From the NCBI GenBank assembly GCA_013420905.1, contig JAAXNY010000001.1, positions 4,836,001 through 4,900,000 on the forward strand: a DNA stretch of 64,000 bases. Direction: 5' to 3'. The notes beneath the pieces are model-generated. The model was not told the origin of the DNA and made no database searches. It worked only from the letters and a program-made list of their open reading frames with translations. The position numbers and the translations under genes were made by a program. The DNA comes from Collybia mongolica. Taxonomy: Eukaryota > Basidiomycota > Agaricomycetes > Agaricales > Clitocybaceae. Below, in pieces: positions 10,294 to 21,194 of the stretch (the first letter of the stretch is position 1; each line of letters begins with the position of its first letter).

Positions 10294-12597
10294 CAGTCAA
10301 ACCTGCCTTAACCCATACCTATGATAACCCATAACCTGTTAAAACCCATAGGTTTTGGGCTTCCACGGACTTTGTTCGCAGGGGAATTCAAGAACCCTCC
10401 CATACTCAATAACCCATAGGCCCAGAGGTGGGTCATAACCCATACTTTACCTAAAACTGAGCCCGCCGGGCAGAGGATGATCTTGTGGAGCAGTTTATAA
10501 TTAGTGTCTACAATTTGAAATACATTGCCACAAATTGGAATGAGCCCAGTGATGGTTTTCCTAGCTCAACATACCATACAATGAAGAAAAAACCGCTTGA
10601 AGTGCTCAAGGCAGGCCTCGCTCGACTAAAGGAAACAATAAAGACACGTAAAGATGCTCTCTCCACACGTCTATTCAACAAGGAACACATTTCCGAAGAA
10701 GATGAACATTGGTTGGATAATGAAGCCAATCTCGTTGATGAGGATACAGTTGTTGACCTCCTGGATAAGGCTTCCGACTATGAGCATGGACTGCAACGCT
10801 TAAATTCGCAGCAGAAAGTGCTTTTGGAGAAACTCAAGGAGTTGGGGGGAGGTATCAAAAAGGTGGCAGGCCAAAAGAGAAAGTGTACGTGCATCACTAT
10901 GAGTTTGAGTATAAATAACCCATGTGGTACTTTAGGACCTGACAAGCCTTGTAAGGTCAAGCCTCAGGCGGAAAAGCACAAGGAAAAAGAGGCCCCAGTT
11001 TTCACAAAGAAGGAAAACGCAACATTGAAACAGAAGATTGAAATCCTTGACTGGCACCACAAGCAGGGCAAGGGACAGAGTCAAGGCAAGACTGCCGCAT
11101 ACTGGAATGAAACATACCCCAATCTTTGCCTGAAGCAACCAACAATCTCTGCATGGCTAAAGGATGAGGAGAAGTATCGTCAGTTGTACGCTGAAGAGTT
11201 GGGCAAAGGACAAACTGGAAATGCAAAGCGGGTGAAGCAGATGGAGCATCCAGAGGTCAATGAGATGCTTGAGCTTTGGATTGCAAAAGCTATGCTGGAT
11301 GAGGTTCCACTTAGTGGTGAGATCCTCAGACAGAAATGGACTCGCTTTGCAGATCTCGTGGGGGTACCAATGGATGAGAGGCTGGTGCTGAGTGAAGGAT
11401 GGCTGGAAGCACTGAAGAGGCGGTGTGGCTTGAAAAGCTTCAAACGCCATGGTGAGGCTGGCTCTGGAAGTCCAGAGGAGGTTGAAAGTGAACGTGAACG
11501 CATTCGTGAATGCATCCGCGAGCTTGTTGCAAAGCATGGTTATCGGTTGAAGGATATGTTCAATATGGATGAAACAGGTCTTTTTTGGGCATAAGGATTG
11601 TCGCTTTTGCTAAAATTCACAACTCACTGTCTTTCAGAATGCCACCAGACTGAGGACTCATGAACAAGCAATCATCTGGAGTGAAAGGAAACAAGAAGCG
11701 ACTGACATATGCATTCACAATGAATGCTGATGGCAGCGAGAAACTCCCACCTGTTATCATTGGCAATTTCGAACACCCACGGCCTTTTCAACACAAATCG
11801 GGTGCGCAGTTAGGATTTTATTATTGGAGCAATGCGAAGGCTTGGATGACCACAGTTCTTTATCAAGAGTGGCTTCACAACTGGGATGCAAAGTTGCGAT
11901 GCAATGGGCGAAAAATTGTTTTATTTCAAGACAACTTCAGTGCACATGTCCCACCCAATGACCTTACGAACATCCATGTTGAAAACTTCTCACCAAATCT
12001 CATGGCACATGTCCAGCCAGCTGATGCAGGTATCATTCGGTGCTTCAAAGCTCATTACCGTGCCAGTTTCATGAATCAGGCCATTGATCAGTATGACAAC
12101 GACATCTCCCCTGCCCAGATTTACAACATCAACATTCTGGAAGCAATGCGTTTGGCCAACATTGCCTGGAACAAGGTTGACACAACAACGATCCGCAACT
12201 GCTGGAGGAAGACAGGAATCCTTCCCAACACACTCCTCAATCCCACCTCTTCGACTACCCCCACTGTCCCCATATCCTCCCTCCTCAATGACGACCTCAA
12301 TGATCCTATTGAAGCAGCAGAGAAGGAAGTATCTGATTCCCTATCCCATCTCAAAAGGATTGGTGTGCTGCAACCACGGAACCGAATGGATCTGGGTGAG
12401 CTACTCAACCCAGTAAATGAACACAACCTGTATGATGAGGGAACGGAGGAGGACATTTACCGAGCAGTTTTGGAGCGACACAAGGGAGAGCAGTATAGAG
12501 AGAAGAATGCTGGTGATGGTGTGGATGATGACAAGAGTCCCGAGGTCAAACCATCTTGCCAGGAGGCACTTGCTGCCGTCTCGACCCTTTCAAAGTA
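10294..12597 (+). mobile_element. pogo/CENP-B-type DNA transposon 2 (body, right end detached)
   Basis: The left end CAGTCAAACCTGCC follows a TA at 10292-10293. The subterminal region has five direct AACCCATA motifs (10310, 10326, 10343, 10411, 10437). The gene runs to the TA at 12596-12597, where Tc1 copy 2 is inserted. The missing right end is at 7511-7565. The uninterrupted element would be about 2.36 kb. Confidence 0.8.
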
Positions 12598-12664
12598 CAG
12601 TGGCTCAAAAAACTGCCCCAATGTTTGTACATTTTTGAAAGATCAATATGGTATGAAGTGCTGA
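10581..12664 (+). pseudogene. CENP-B/pogo-like transposase 2, broken
   Basis: ATG 10581 is the likely start (MKKKPLEVL), although the frame is open from 10485. An N-terminal coiled coil is followed by a CENP-B-type HTH (LKQKIEILDWHHKQGKGQSQ onward) and a Tc5-type HTH, then the DDE_1 core: NMDETGLFW, LFQDNFSAH and VQPADAGII, so all three catalytic Asp residues are present. The intron inside the core has a good acceptor (ends 11637), but its donor reads AT (11591-11592), probably from GT by CpG loss. The next exon has an in-frame TGA (11651-11653) after MPPD, probably from CGA. The original stop codon TAA received the Tc1 insertion, so the frame runs 22 codons into Tc1. A GT-AG stretch at 10885-10935 could be another intron. 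Not functional as it stands. Confidence 0.8.
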
Positions 12665-14205
12665 CATAAGCAGGGAACCTGGGGTAATTATGTAAGATAC
12701 TATGACATCGTGGCTTTCCAATGGACCCTGGATCATGTGATTTGGATCAAAACCCATTAAGCTATAGGCCAAACAAAATGATTACTCATTGGGGCAGTTT
12801 TTTGACCCTCTATTAATTTTCTATCTAATACTTTGTATGACCACCTTTTGCCTTTATAACTGCTTGTATCCGCCTGGGCATACTTTCTATCAGGTTTTGG
12901 CATACCTCTGGTGGAATTTCACCCCACTCTTCAGCCAATCTATCCCACAACTCATGTACTCCTTTGGGTGGTGTCGGATATTCTTTAAGACGGCGCTTGA
13001 GATGTTCCCAAAGGTGTTCTATTGGATTCATGTCAGGGGATTGGGCAGGCCAGCCAAGGACTTGAATGTTGTTGTCTTCAAACCACTGTGTGGCCAGTCC
13101 AGATGTGTGTTTGGGGTCGTTATCTTGCTGAAAGTAGCGCTCGCCATCCACCATTTCCAACTTCTCAAAACTTTCCTGAACTCCACTCTCCAAAATTTCA
13201 CAGTATTGAACCTTGTCCATGTTCCCCTGCACCTCTATGAGCTTTCCCACTCCATTCCACCCCATACAACCCCATACCATGAGGTTTCCTCCTCCTCCAT
13301 GTTTGACAGTAGGTGATGTTGTTCTATCAGATGGTGGTTCTCCCCTTTGTTTCCAGACATAAACCTTTCCATCTGACCCAATCCTATTGATTTTGGTCTC
13401 ATCTGTCCATAGAACCCTTTTCCAGTCCTCCACAGTCCAGCTTTCATGATATTTTGCAAACTGGAGACGCCGGATGCGATGGGCTCGTTTGAGAAGAGGA
13501 GCTTTCCTCTTTGTAGCAGCATAAAATTGATTTTCCTTGAGTGCATTTCTGACTGTCTGGGGTGTGACAGGATTGGGGATGATGCCATTGATGAATTGGG
13601 TAGCCTGAACTGCATTATCAAGCTTCCCTGACTTGATTTGACGAATAATTGACTGTTTGTCACGAACAGACAGCTTGGAGGGGCGGCCACCAAGGTTGTT
13701 TTCTTTGTTTCCATCCACATCTTTGCTGATCCTACTGATGGTACCCTTCCCTAGACCAGTTTTCTCCTTGATTTGACGCTGAGAATAGCCCTCATTGAGG
13801 AGAGAAACAACAGTATTGTGCTGAGCAGTAGAAATGGCTTTCATGATGGTGGTAAGAGGTCAAGAAGATGATTGAACCAATTCCAACATGTCAAATTGAT
13901 ACAAATAAAGTCACATGACATTGTTTATTCTTCCCACAGTCCATAATGTTCTTGCATTGGATCATAAATGCCAGAATAATGGAAAATAAGATAAGGGTCA
14001 AAAAACTGCCCCAATGAGTAGCCATTTTGTTTGGCTTATAGCTTAATGGATATTGATCCAAATCACATGATCCAGGGTCCATTGGAAAGCCACGATGTCA
14101 TAGTATCTTACATAATTACCCCAGGTCCCCTGCTTATGTCAGCACTTCATACCATATTGATCTTTCAAAAATGTACAAACATTGGGGCAGTTTTTTGAGC
14201 CACTG
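12598..14205 (-). mobile_element. Tc1-type transposon, copy 2 (1608 bp, inverted)
   Basis: Same length, termini and internal organisation as copy 1, on the opposite strand, between TA at 12596-12597 and 14206-14207. Only isolated differences are visible between copies (for example the base after AGCAGGG near the ends). The left flank is the stop codon of the pogo 2 transposase; the right flank is the R1 A block, which in other copies directly adjoins the C block at this TA. Confidence 0.95.
12825..13844 (-). CDS. Tc1/mariner transposase (DD34E), intact, second copy
   Basis: The 339-aa translation is identical to that at 7927-8946, including the DD34E triad (TDE, QDN, PIEHLW) and the paired N-terminal HTH motifs. 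Full coding identity between two copies in a region of otherwise heavily mutated repeats points to recent transposition, or to conversion between the copies. The two genes point at each other across the 3.4-kb inverted segment. Confidence 0.95.
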   Translation of the reverse strand: MKAISTAQHNTVVSLLNEGYSQRQIKEKTGLGKGTISRISKDVDGNKENNLGGRPSKLSVRDKQSIIRQIKSGKLDNAVQATQFINGIIPNPVTPQTVRNALKENQFYAATKRKAPLLKRAHRIRRLQFAKYHESWTVEDWKRVLWTDETKINRIGSDGKVYVWKQRGEPPSDRTTSPTVKHGGGGNLMVWGCMGWNGVGKLIEVQGNMDKVQYCEILESGVQESFEKLEMVDGERYFQQDNDPKHTSGLATQWFEDNNIQVLGWPAQSPDMNPIEHLWEHLKRRLKEYPTPPKGVHELWDRLAEEWGEIPPEVCQNLIESMPRRIQAVIKAKGGHTKY

Positions 14206-17200
14206 TACATTTGTTTGAAGTTTGTCTTTGATGATGATATTTCTATTTTTAGCAGATCTTATAAGTTCTTGATTAACTCAGGATGCAAGGCTAGAAATAA
14301 ATTGTTAAATGTTGAATAGTTGATATACATTTCAATACTTTGGAAACTTGTTTCTATTATTACAAGTTCTTTATCAACCCAGTTTTCAGGCAAAAAGTTG
14401 ATTGATTGATTGATTGATTGATTCATATTTCAACACTGTGGGAAAATATTTCCATAATGGGATTTTTCTTCTCTTATAGCTTTTTACAGCATTTCTCCAC
14501 AAATACAAAGTGTTGTGACATAATTTGCACATATTTGGGATGCTTACATAATGCCTTTGATGATGCCATCAAAATTATGCATATCTAATATTTCAGAGTG
14601 TTGTATTTCAAAATTTATTTTGTGTTTTTCTCCATAACCAGTAAAGCTATTAACTTTGTTTTTATATATTTAATATGTACAAACATGGCTCTACAATTTC
14701 CTTGTTGAGCATATTTTTCCCACAGTCTATTTTGAGTGAAATATTAGAAATGTCCATATTCAGCTAGTTTTGAAGGTCTGTGTGTTATGTCAGGGGTGAA
14801 CAAACATCTTATAACAACAATGACCCTTACCAAACATGACCCTTGTGGGAAATTACACTAAACATTGGAATAATCAACAACTACTACTATATTTACCTGA
14901 AATACAAAGAGGATTGATTTCTCTATTTATTGACACATGTCACATGATCTATTCCACCATATAAGTATACCAAATACATGAGAACAATCTGAATGCTTAT
15001 TTAGTGTCCATGATCCTGGGAAAAGTTAGTTCTGATGGTTTTCATGTTTTCTCCATAACCAGGCAAGCTATGGCATTGGGTTTTGCACACAGGCATGGCT
15101 TGTTTACTTGGTAACATTTTCCCATGGTCACATGACCTCCGTAAACTATCATCTACATTGTTTCTAGTCATCTCCAACTTCCTGAATGTGGAATGGACTT
15201 ATTTCTCCTAAGAAAAGAAATAAAGAATGAGTACCTGCCACACAGTGTGTTGGACCACTCCACCTAAGTAGGCATTTGGATCAATATTACTTCCTTAGTG
15301 ATGTAACTACTTGGTATATTCTTTGTAAAAGGAATAAGAACATATCACAAGGTAGATAGAATTACACCAAGGTAGTCTCAAGGTATACAGCAGCATATAG
15401 GTGCATATACAATAGAACAAGGTATATCTGAGCAACTAGATGTGAGGCACATATGCACTCACCTTACACACATCTGGTTTGGGCACAGGGGTGATTGGCA
15501 CTACTTGGTCTAGACAGCACATCCAGGGGTGCACACCCAGCCACCAGGTGATGGTTCTACCATATGGAATACACCACTGCACCACCCATGTCCACCATGC
15601 TAGCTGCTCACTAGCAGAAGTGGGCAGGCAGTCACTGGTAATGTGACAGGTGCCTCTGTAGTTCTTGCTGCAGCTCTTATTGTTGTGATTTTGCAGTTGT
15701 TATTTTCACTGAGAGGGGTGGGTATGAGAGAGGATGGTGGTATCCATGGCAGTGGGACCTGGCATTGTATTTGGCAGTATTGTACACAATCATGAGGCAG
15801 GGAGGTGATGGGAGGGGAAGCAGGGGATGTAGTGGTGGTGGTGGTTGACAACAAGGCTGACAGGTGATGTAGTACCTATCAACAATATTCAGCCATTGCC
15901 AATAATGGCCAAGAGTAGGCAGCAGGGGTCATTATAAAAACAAGCACCTTGGACTGACAAGCTCATATTACCAAATGGTTAATCTGCATGCTTTATGCAC
16001 ATGACATGTAACCTTGAGGCCTTGTATTTGACTCTCCAAAATATTGCATTTTTGTGCATTAAATAAGAAATGGTAACTATGATTAAGTAAGCAATCTGGA
16101 CAGTCTGCATGGACTTCATGAGGAGTTGTTCCCAGCTAGGTCTGAGCATCCAAGTAACAGCATGGATTAATGGACTTAGCTTTGACTTGGCTCAGATGCA
16201 GACTGTCAATTAAGTGGAGCTCCCTGCCAAACAGGGTCTGAGTCAGTCTGCAGACACCTGCATTTGTCTGTGTGGTCTGTGTGGCTTATGTGGCTCAGTG
16301 TAAAGTCCCCAGAGAAGCTACTGAGTTGGTTGTATATTTGGAATATACAAATATGGATCTACATTTCCAAGTTTGTTAATTTTTTCACACAGTCCATCTG
16401 AGAGTCTGAGTCCCCACTTTACCAGCTGACTTGTTTTTAAGGATAATGCCTAGATATATATTGTTACCTTTTATTGGTGGATATTTGTATAGGATCTATA
16501 AACACCAACTTCTATTGGCATAACCATGGATATGGGTGAAGTTGTAAGGGGATCACTTGTTTGTCCACATCTAGCCATCAGAATCACTATTGCACAGCTT
16601 GCATAGCCTCACTGTTATACCTATCATTCTGACACACACTGCTTTAACCCCTTGACAGATAGTAGTTTACTCTGGACTAACATATCACAGATGTATTGTT
16701 GCATCAGTAGAGTTACTGATATCAGATTCTGTTGTTATTTGAGACATAGGCACAATGTACTGAATATAAGGTGCCCCTTCCTCTCCATGGAAGGGCACCT
16801 TTGCAATAGACTTGGGCTGGGTTCTCTACTCATAGTCAAGCCTCTAGTGCTCTATGCTCATCCCTTCCCTGCATGGTTGTTCATACTGTGTATACTGCTC
16901 CCTGTCTGAGCCTCTTGGCAACATGACCCCTTACAGAAGTGCAACAAGTATTTTGCAAGCTCAAATGTGTGGTCCTATTATATCTTCATGTTGTGTATCC
17001 ATCAGGCCTTCCATGATGTCAAGCTACTCCCTATACCCTACAATCTAATTCTAGGACAATGCCTGACAAGTGTTCCAGAACCAAACTTATCAACAACAAA
17101 AAGTAATATAAAGTTGAAGAGATTCTGGACAGCTAGTTCTATTGCAACAACCTGGTTCTAGAAATATAAAGAAAAGTTAATCAAAAGAAAACATAAGGAC

Positions 17201-17233
17201 TCGTATCTGCCAGTAATGGCCCTCTACCTCAAG
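14206..17233 (-). repeat. R1 A and B blocks of the inner copy
   Basis: 14206-14340 is the A block, repeated in direct sense at 17234-17362 and 21930-22052. 14340-17233 is the B block, the inverted partner of 1105-4132. The junction TGTACATATG that joins A to C in other copies (17361-17370, 22051-22060) is split here by Tc1 copy 2 at its TA. No coding gene is supported. Confidence 0.8.
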
Positions 17234-18847
17234 TATTGAAATGTATACCAACCATTCAACATTTAACATTTTATTTCTAGCCTTGCATCCTGGGTTAATC
17301 AAAAATTTATCAGATATGTTAAAATAGAAATATCATCATCAAAGACAAAGTTCAAACAAATGTACATATGTCTGTTAAGTGTTTTTTGTTGTATTATCAC
17401 ATACTATATTTAACCATACTTATATAGCTAGCCATTGTCAAGATATTGAGCATTATAGATTCCAGGAGCATCCACATTGACTTGTTTGGCTATGCTTATG
17501 GCCAAGTAATATATAAATGTGATATTAAAATAGATATAACAAGAGATTATAATCAAATTTGGAAAGGCAAACAAATATAAATATACATTTCCTGGTGTAC
17601 CCCCTCCATAGGTCTAGGGGTAGTAGCAATTTCAATTGTTTCTGTTAGCCTTGTTTTTGCTGAAATATGCATCATCTATATTGTGGGAATTTCATTAATA
17701 TTGTTTGTTTGGCCAGATGTTGGCAAAGTAATATACAGATGATATTCATTTGTAATATGTAGTAAAAAGGTTGTTGTTGATAATGAGATTTGGAAGGGTA
17801 CAAACAACTACAAACACATATAAATAAACACATCATGTATTCCTTTACAATGTCCAGTAGTAGCATGTCCATCAGCTTTGTATTTGCTGAGATAAGTATC
17901 ATCTATATTGTGGGAATTTCTTTAATATTATTGTTTGTTTGGCCAGATGTGATGAAGTGATATACAGACAGTATTCATTTGTAATATGTAGCAAGAAAAT
18001 TGTTGTTGATGAGGTTTAGAAAAATAAAAACAAATACAAACACTTACAAACATATACATGAGGTACTACTCCACCATATCTAACACTAGCAATTTAAATT
18101 ATATCCATAGGCCTTGTTGTTGTTAAGATATGCAATGATTTATATTGTGGGAACTTCAATGGTATTGTTTGTTGGCTAGCTGTGGCAAAGTCATATACAA
18201 AGTTGATATTCATTTGTAACATGCTTGTAGTGAGAGAGCTGCTTTTGATCATGATGTTTGAAGGTGAACAAACAGATACAAATACATACAAATATACCAA
18301 TTGGGTAGCCCTTCACCATATCTAGTGATAGCAATTTAAATTGCATCCATAGGTCTTGTCATTGTTGAGATATTCAATGTTTTGTAGTGTGGGAAAAGGG
18401 GAAAAGTTTGGCCCAAAGCGGAAGAAGCCTCTTGTAATCGTGCTTACGTTTGTCAACTACGCTGTTAGAGCTAACAGCATAGTTGACAAACGTAAGCATG
18501 ATTATGCAGTAGACAGTTATTAATTAATTCTTGAGATATCCCAACATAAGACCAATTAACTCGAAATTATGGTATTGAATGCAGCTTATGTTAGCAGTTG
18601 CCTTTTTTGCTCGAAATCCGCACGTCGGCTAATATTGATTCCCACAGTTAGAAAAATATTTCCACGACTACAAAGTGTTACTGATGTACTTCAAAATGTT
18701 TACTGATCATGTTCTAATGAAATCTCGGAACACTTCAAACTTACTGACCGTGGGAAAAACAACACTGGATCTTGTTGGGTATGCTGAATTTTCCCCGCAA
18801 ACCCAGGATGATGAACGAGTTACTTATGTAAACATAAGGACTCGTAA
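17234..18847 (+). repeat. R1 repeat, outer copy, right part (A and C blocks)
   Basis: This continues the outer R1 interrupted at 4132. The A block runs to 17362, then the C block with its four degenerate tandem units, a long palindrome (18435-18504) and the terminal hairpin ending GGACTCGTAA at 18847. It abuts the helicase pseudogene without a gap. CpG-containing words such as CTCGAAATCCGCACG are preserved here. Confidence 0.8.
18435..18504. repeat. Near-perfect 70-bp palindrome in R1
   Basis: The arms CTTACGTTTGTCAACTAC and their complement flank a GCTGTTAGAGCTAACAGC centre. The same palindrome is intact at 23123-23192 and decayed at 26657-26735. In the inner R1 it is the site of both pogo insertions. 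It could form a cruciform; its role is unknown. Confidence 0.85.
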
Positions 18848-21057
18848 CTGAACATGTTGGAACCCAACTTCATTCTGGTCTCAAGTTAGCTGGCCAACAA
18901 GCATCTATTGGAAAAGCCCTCTGGCATCAGGTCACACCAGTAGTAATTCTCAGAGAGAATATGAGACAGAAGACCCAGTCACCTGAAGATGCATCTTTAA
19001 GAAAGGCTTTGGTAAACATGAGATATGGCAAATGTACCTCTGAGGATATCCAATTTCTAAGAACACTGCAGGCTGGAAAGAGGCCTGGTCAGCCTAATGT
19101 TGCCAAGAAAGAGTTTAGAAATGTTTCTATCATATGTGGAAGGCATACTCAGAAGGATGAAATCAATAAGCTAGGGTGTCAAAGATTTGCTGATGAAACT
19201 GGCCAGAAACTGACTAATTTCTATTCTGTTGACAGGTGGGGAAAGGAGACTGATCCTGCCACCAAAGAGAAATGGGGAAAGTCCAAAAATGCACCTAAGG
19301 CCAAGCATGCTTCAAATGAAATTGACTTCAAGGACCAAACTGAAATATGGAAAGTTAGACATGGATCTACTGAGAACTTTGCTGGAAAACTCTCACTCTG
19401 TCTTGGAATGCCAGTGATGATAAGGAACAATGATGCAACTGAGTTGTGCATAACCAAAGGCCAGGAAGGAATTGTTGTAGGATGGCAGTCAGAAAAAGGT
19501 TCTCATGGAAAACATATCCTGGACACCTTGTTTGTGGAGCTCATCAATCCTGCAAAAGATATACAGATACCAGGCTTGCCCAAAAATGTAGTTCCTCTGA
19601 TCAAGGGCACAAAGACTATAACATGTATATTTCCTAGTGATATAAAAGAATCTATTGAAAGACAACAAGTGTGGGTGTTGCAATGACTGATTATGCTGCT
19701 CAAGGAAAGACTAGACCTTATAATGTAGTACATTTGAACAGCTGCTTCTCACATATGTCTTACTACACCTGCCTATCCAGAAGTGCAAGTGCAGCTGGAA
19801 CAATCATCCCTCAGGGATTTGAACCTAGCATAATTACTAGAGGGTGTTCTGGGTATCTTAGGCAAGAATTCAGAGAGCATGAAATCTTGGATGATATTAC
19901 TAGACTTAGATATGAAAGCCTACTACCCAAAAATATTCAAGGAAACCTAAGAAATAGTCTTATCAGAGAGTACCAAAACTGGAAAGGCACAGAACATGTC
20001 CCAGACAAAGTTGATAATGCTCTGAAGTGGTCATCTAATGATCCTATGCATTTATTACCTGTTGTCACTGATAGTCCATGGCAGATTATAAAGAAGGAAA
20101 ATACTAGGAATGAGAAAACCCTCAAAACTACCTCTGCTTTTGTACCTGCTACAGGAAGTATCTCTGTGTCAAAAAAGCGAAAAATAGATGAAGATAATAA
20201 TGAAATGTTTCCTATAAAAAGGAAACCAGCCAAATCTCATACTTTCCAGATCCAACCACCACTTGGATTATCTTGGGATAAAGATAATTACAGCTGCTCA
20301 TATGATAGTTTGTTTGTTATCCTTTATAATATTTGGAAACATAACCCAGACCAGTGGACTGAGAATCTGCATGATGTTGATAGGACATATACTGACTTGT
20401 TGGTAGAAGGTTTCAATGAAATCCATCTTGGCCAGTCCTTAGAATGTGTCAGAGATAATGTTAGACAGTTATTACATAACAACTACCCTGATATATTTCC
20501 TCTTGGACATGAAGGTGCCAGTATTGGACAGTTAGCTTATCATCTCCTCAAACCAAGAGGCTACAATGCTACATCTCAAGTTGTATGTACTAAGTGCAAC
20601 TATGAAGGTATGGAAGTGGATGAAAGACATGTGTATGCTGTACATGCTATTGATTCAACTCCAGGATCTACCCAAAAATGGATAACTTCATTTGATTATC
20701 CAGTAGCATATACATGTCCAGAATGCTTATGTCCCATGGTAAAGCAGCTTCAGTACAACTATGTTCCAAACATTCTGGCACTTGAGTATCCTCACCACCA
20801 ATATAGAGACCAGCCACAAGATCAAATTTTTGGGAGATGAAAAGTGCACCACACTCTATCTGAGGGGGGTTGTGTATCATGGAGAAAATCACTTTACCTC
20901 CAGAATAATTTCTAGCAAAGGCAAAATATGGTACTATGATGGGATGCTTACTGAACAAGTATCTATTGAGGACAGAAGTTTAAGGGATTTATATGATAAT
21001 GACTTGAGAAGGTATCAGAACAGGGATCTAGTAGTAGCTGTATATGCTCAAAAATAA
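18847..21057 (+). pseudogene. Pif1-like helicase C-terminus fused to a ubiquitin-hydrolase-like domain
   Basis: The frame is open from the R1 boundary and shows the later helicase motifs: LRENMRQ, GMPVMIRNNDATEL with KGQEGIVVGW, and AMTDYAAQGKT (motif VI). Walker A and B are absent because the 5' end is cut off at 18847. After a linker with a basic, NLS-like KRKID segment comes a peptidase C19/UCH-like domain: a Cys box NYSCSYDSL (Cys codon 20295-20297), a zinc-ribbon pair CTKC...CPEC, a His box VVYHGENHFTS (His 20890-20892) and WYYDG (Asp 20938-20940). Two frameshifts break it: a 2-base TG gain near 19669-19673, and one in the T5G3 run near 20826-20833. Helicases of this type occur in Helitron-like fungal elements, so it is probably mobile-element cargo. 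The UCH call rests on motif spacing only. Confidence 0.7.
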
Positions 21058-21194
21058 TATTTATATAAAAATAACTTGTAATACAATTATGATGGTCAGC
21101 TTGTGTGAAATGGACTTCTGATTCCCATTACCAAAAAAAGGATGAGTACCTGCTACTCCAAGCATTGGCCCTCTAAGTCAAAATCAATGTCTTA
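21058..21194. other. Junction between helicase pseudogene and third R1
   Basis: A short AT-rich stretch. About 21110-21190 weakly resembles the B block in the opposite sense to the R1 that follows (GGATGAGTACCTGC, compare 15220-15235). No gene. Confidence 0.35.

Larger units (their letters stand above)
4133..17233 (-). mobile_element. R1 element, inner copy, nested in the outer R1
   Basis: Read on the minus strand, this is a full R1: CTTGAGG... at 17233, then B block, A block (14206-14340) and C block, ending in GGACTCGTAA at 4133. It sits in the outer R1 at the B/A junction that is uninterrupted near 21930. The C block is broken into 4133-4478, 7486-7510 and 9174-10293 by two pogo elements, and the last piece is inverted. 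Without its insertions the element would be about 4.5 kb. It encodes no recognisable protein, so it is probably non-autonomous or a composite. The superfamily is undetermined: the ends are not classical TIRs and the target duplication is unclear (at most 1-2 bp). Confidence 0.65.

Noticed and set aside
12789..13316. 175-codon ORF antisense to the Tc1 transposase (also 8455-8982)
   Set aside because: It is the shadow of a well-supported transposase gene and is identical in both copies for that reason.
18961..19686. Separate helicase gene starting at ATG 18961
   Set aside because: The frame continues upstream to 18847 with conserved helicase residues before that ATG, and downstream after a frameshift, so it is a fragment of one longer gene.
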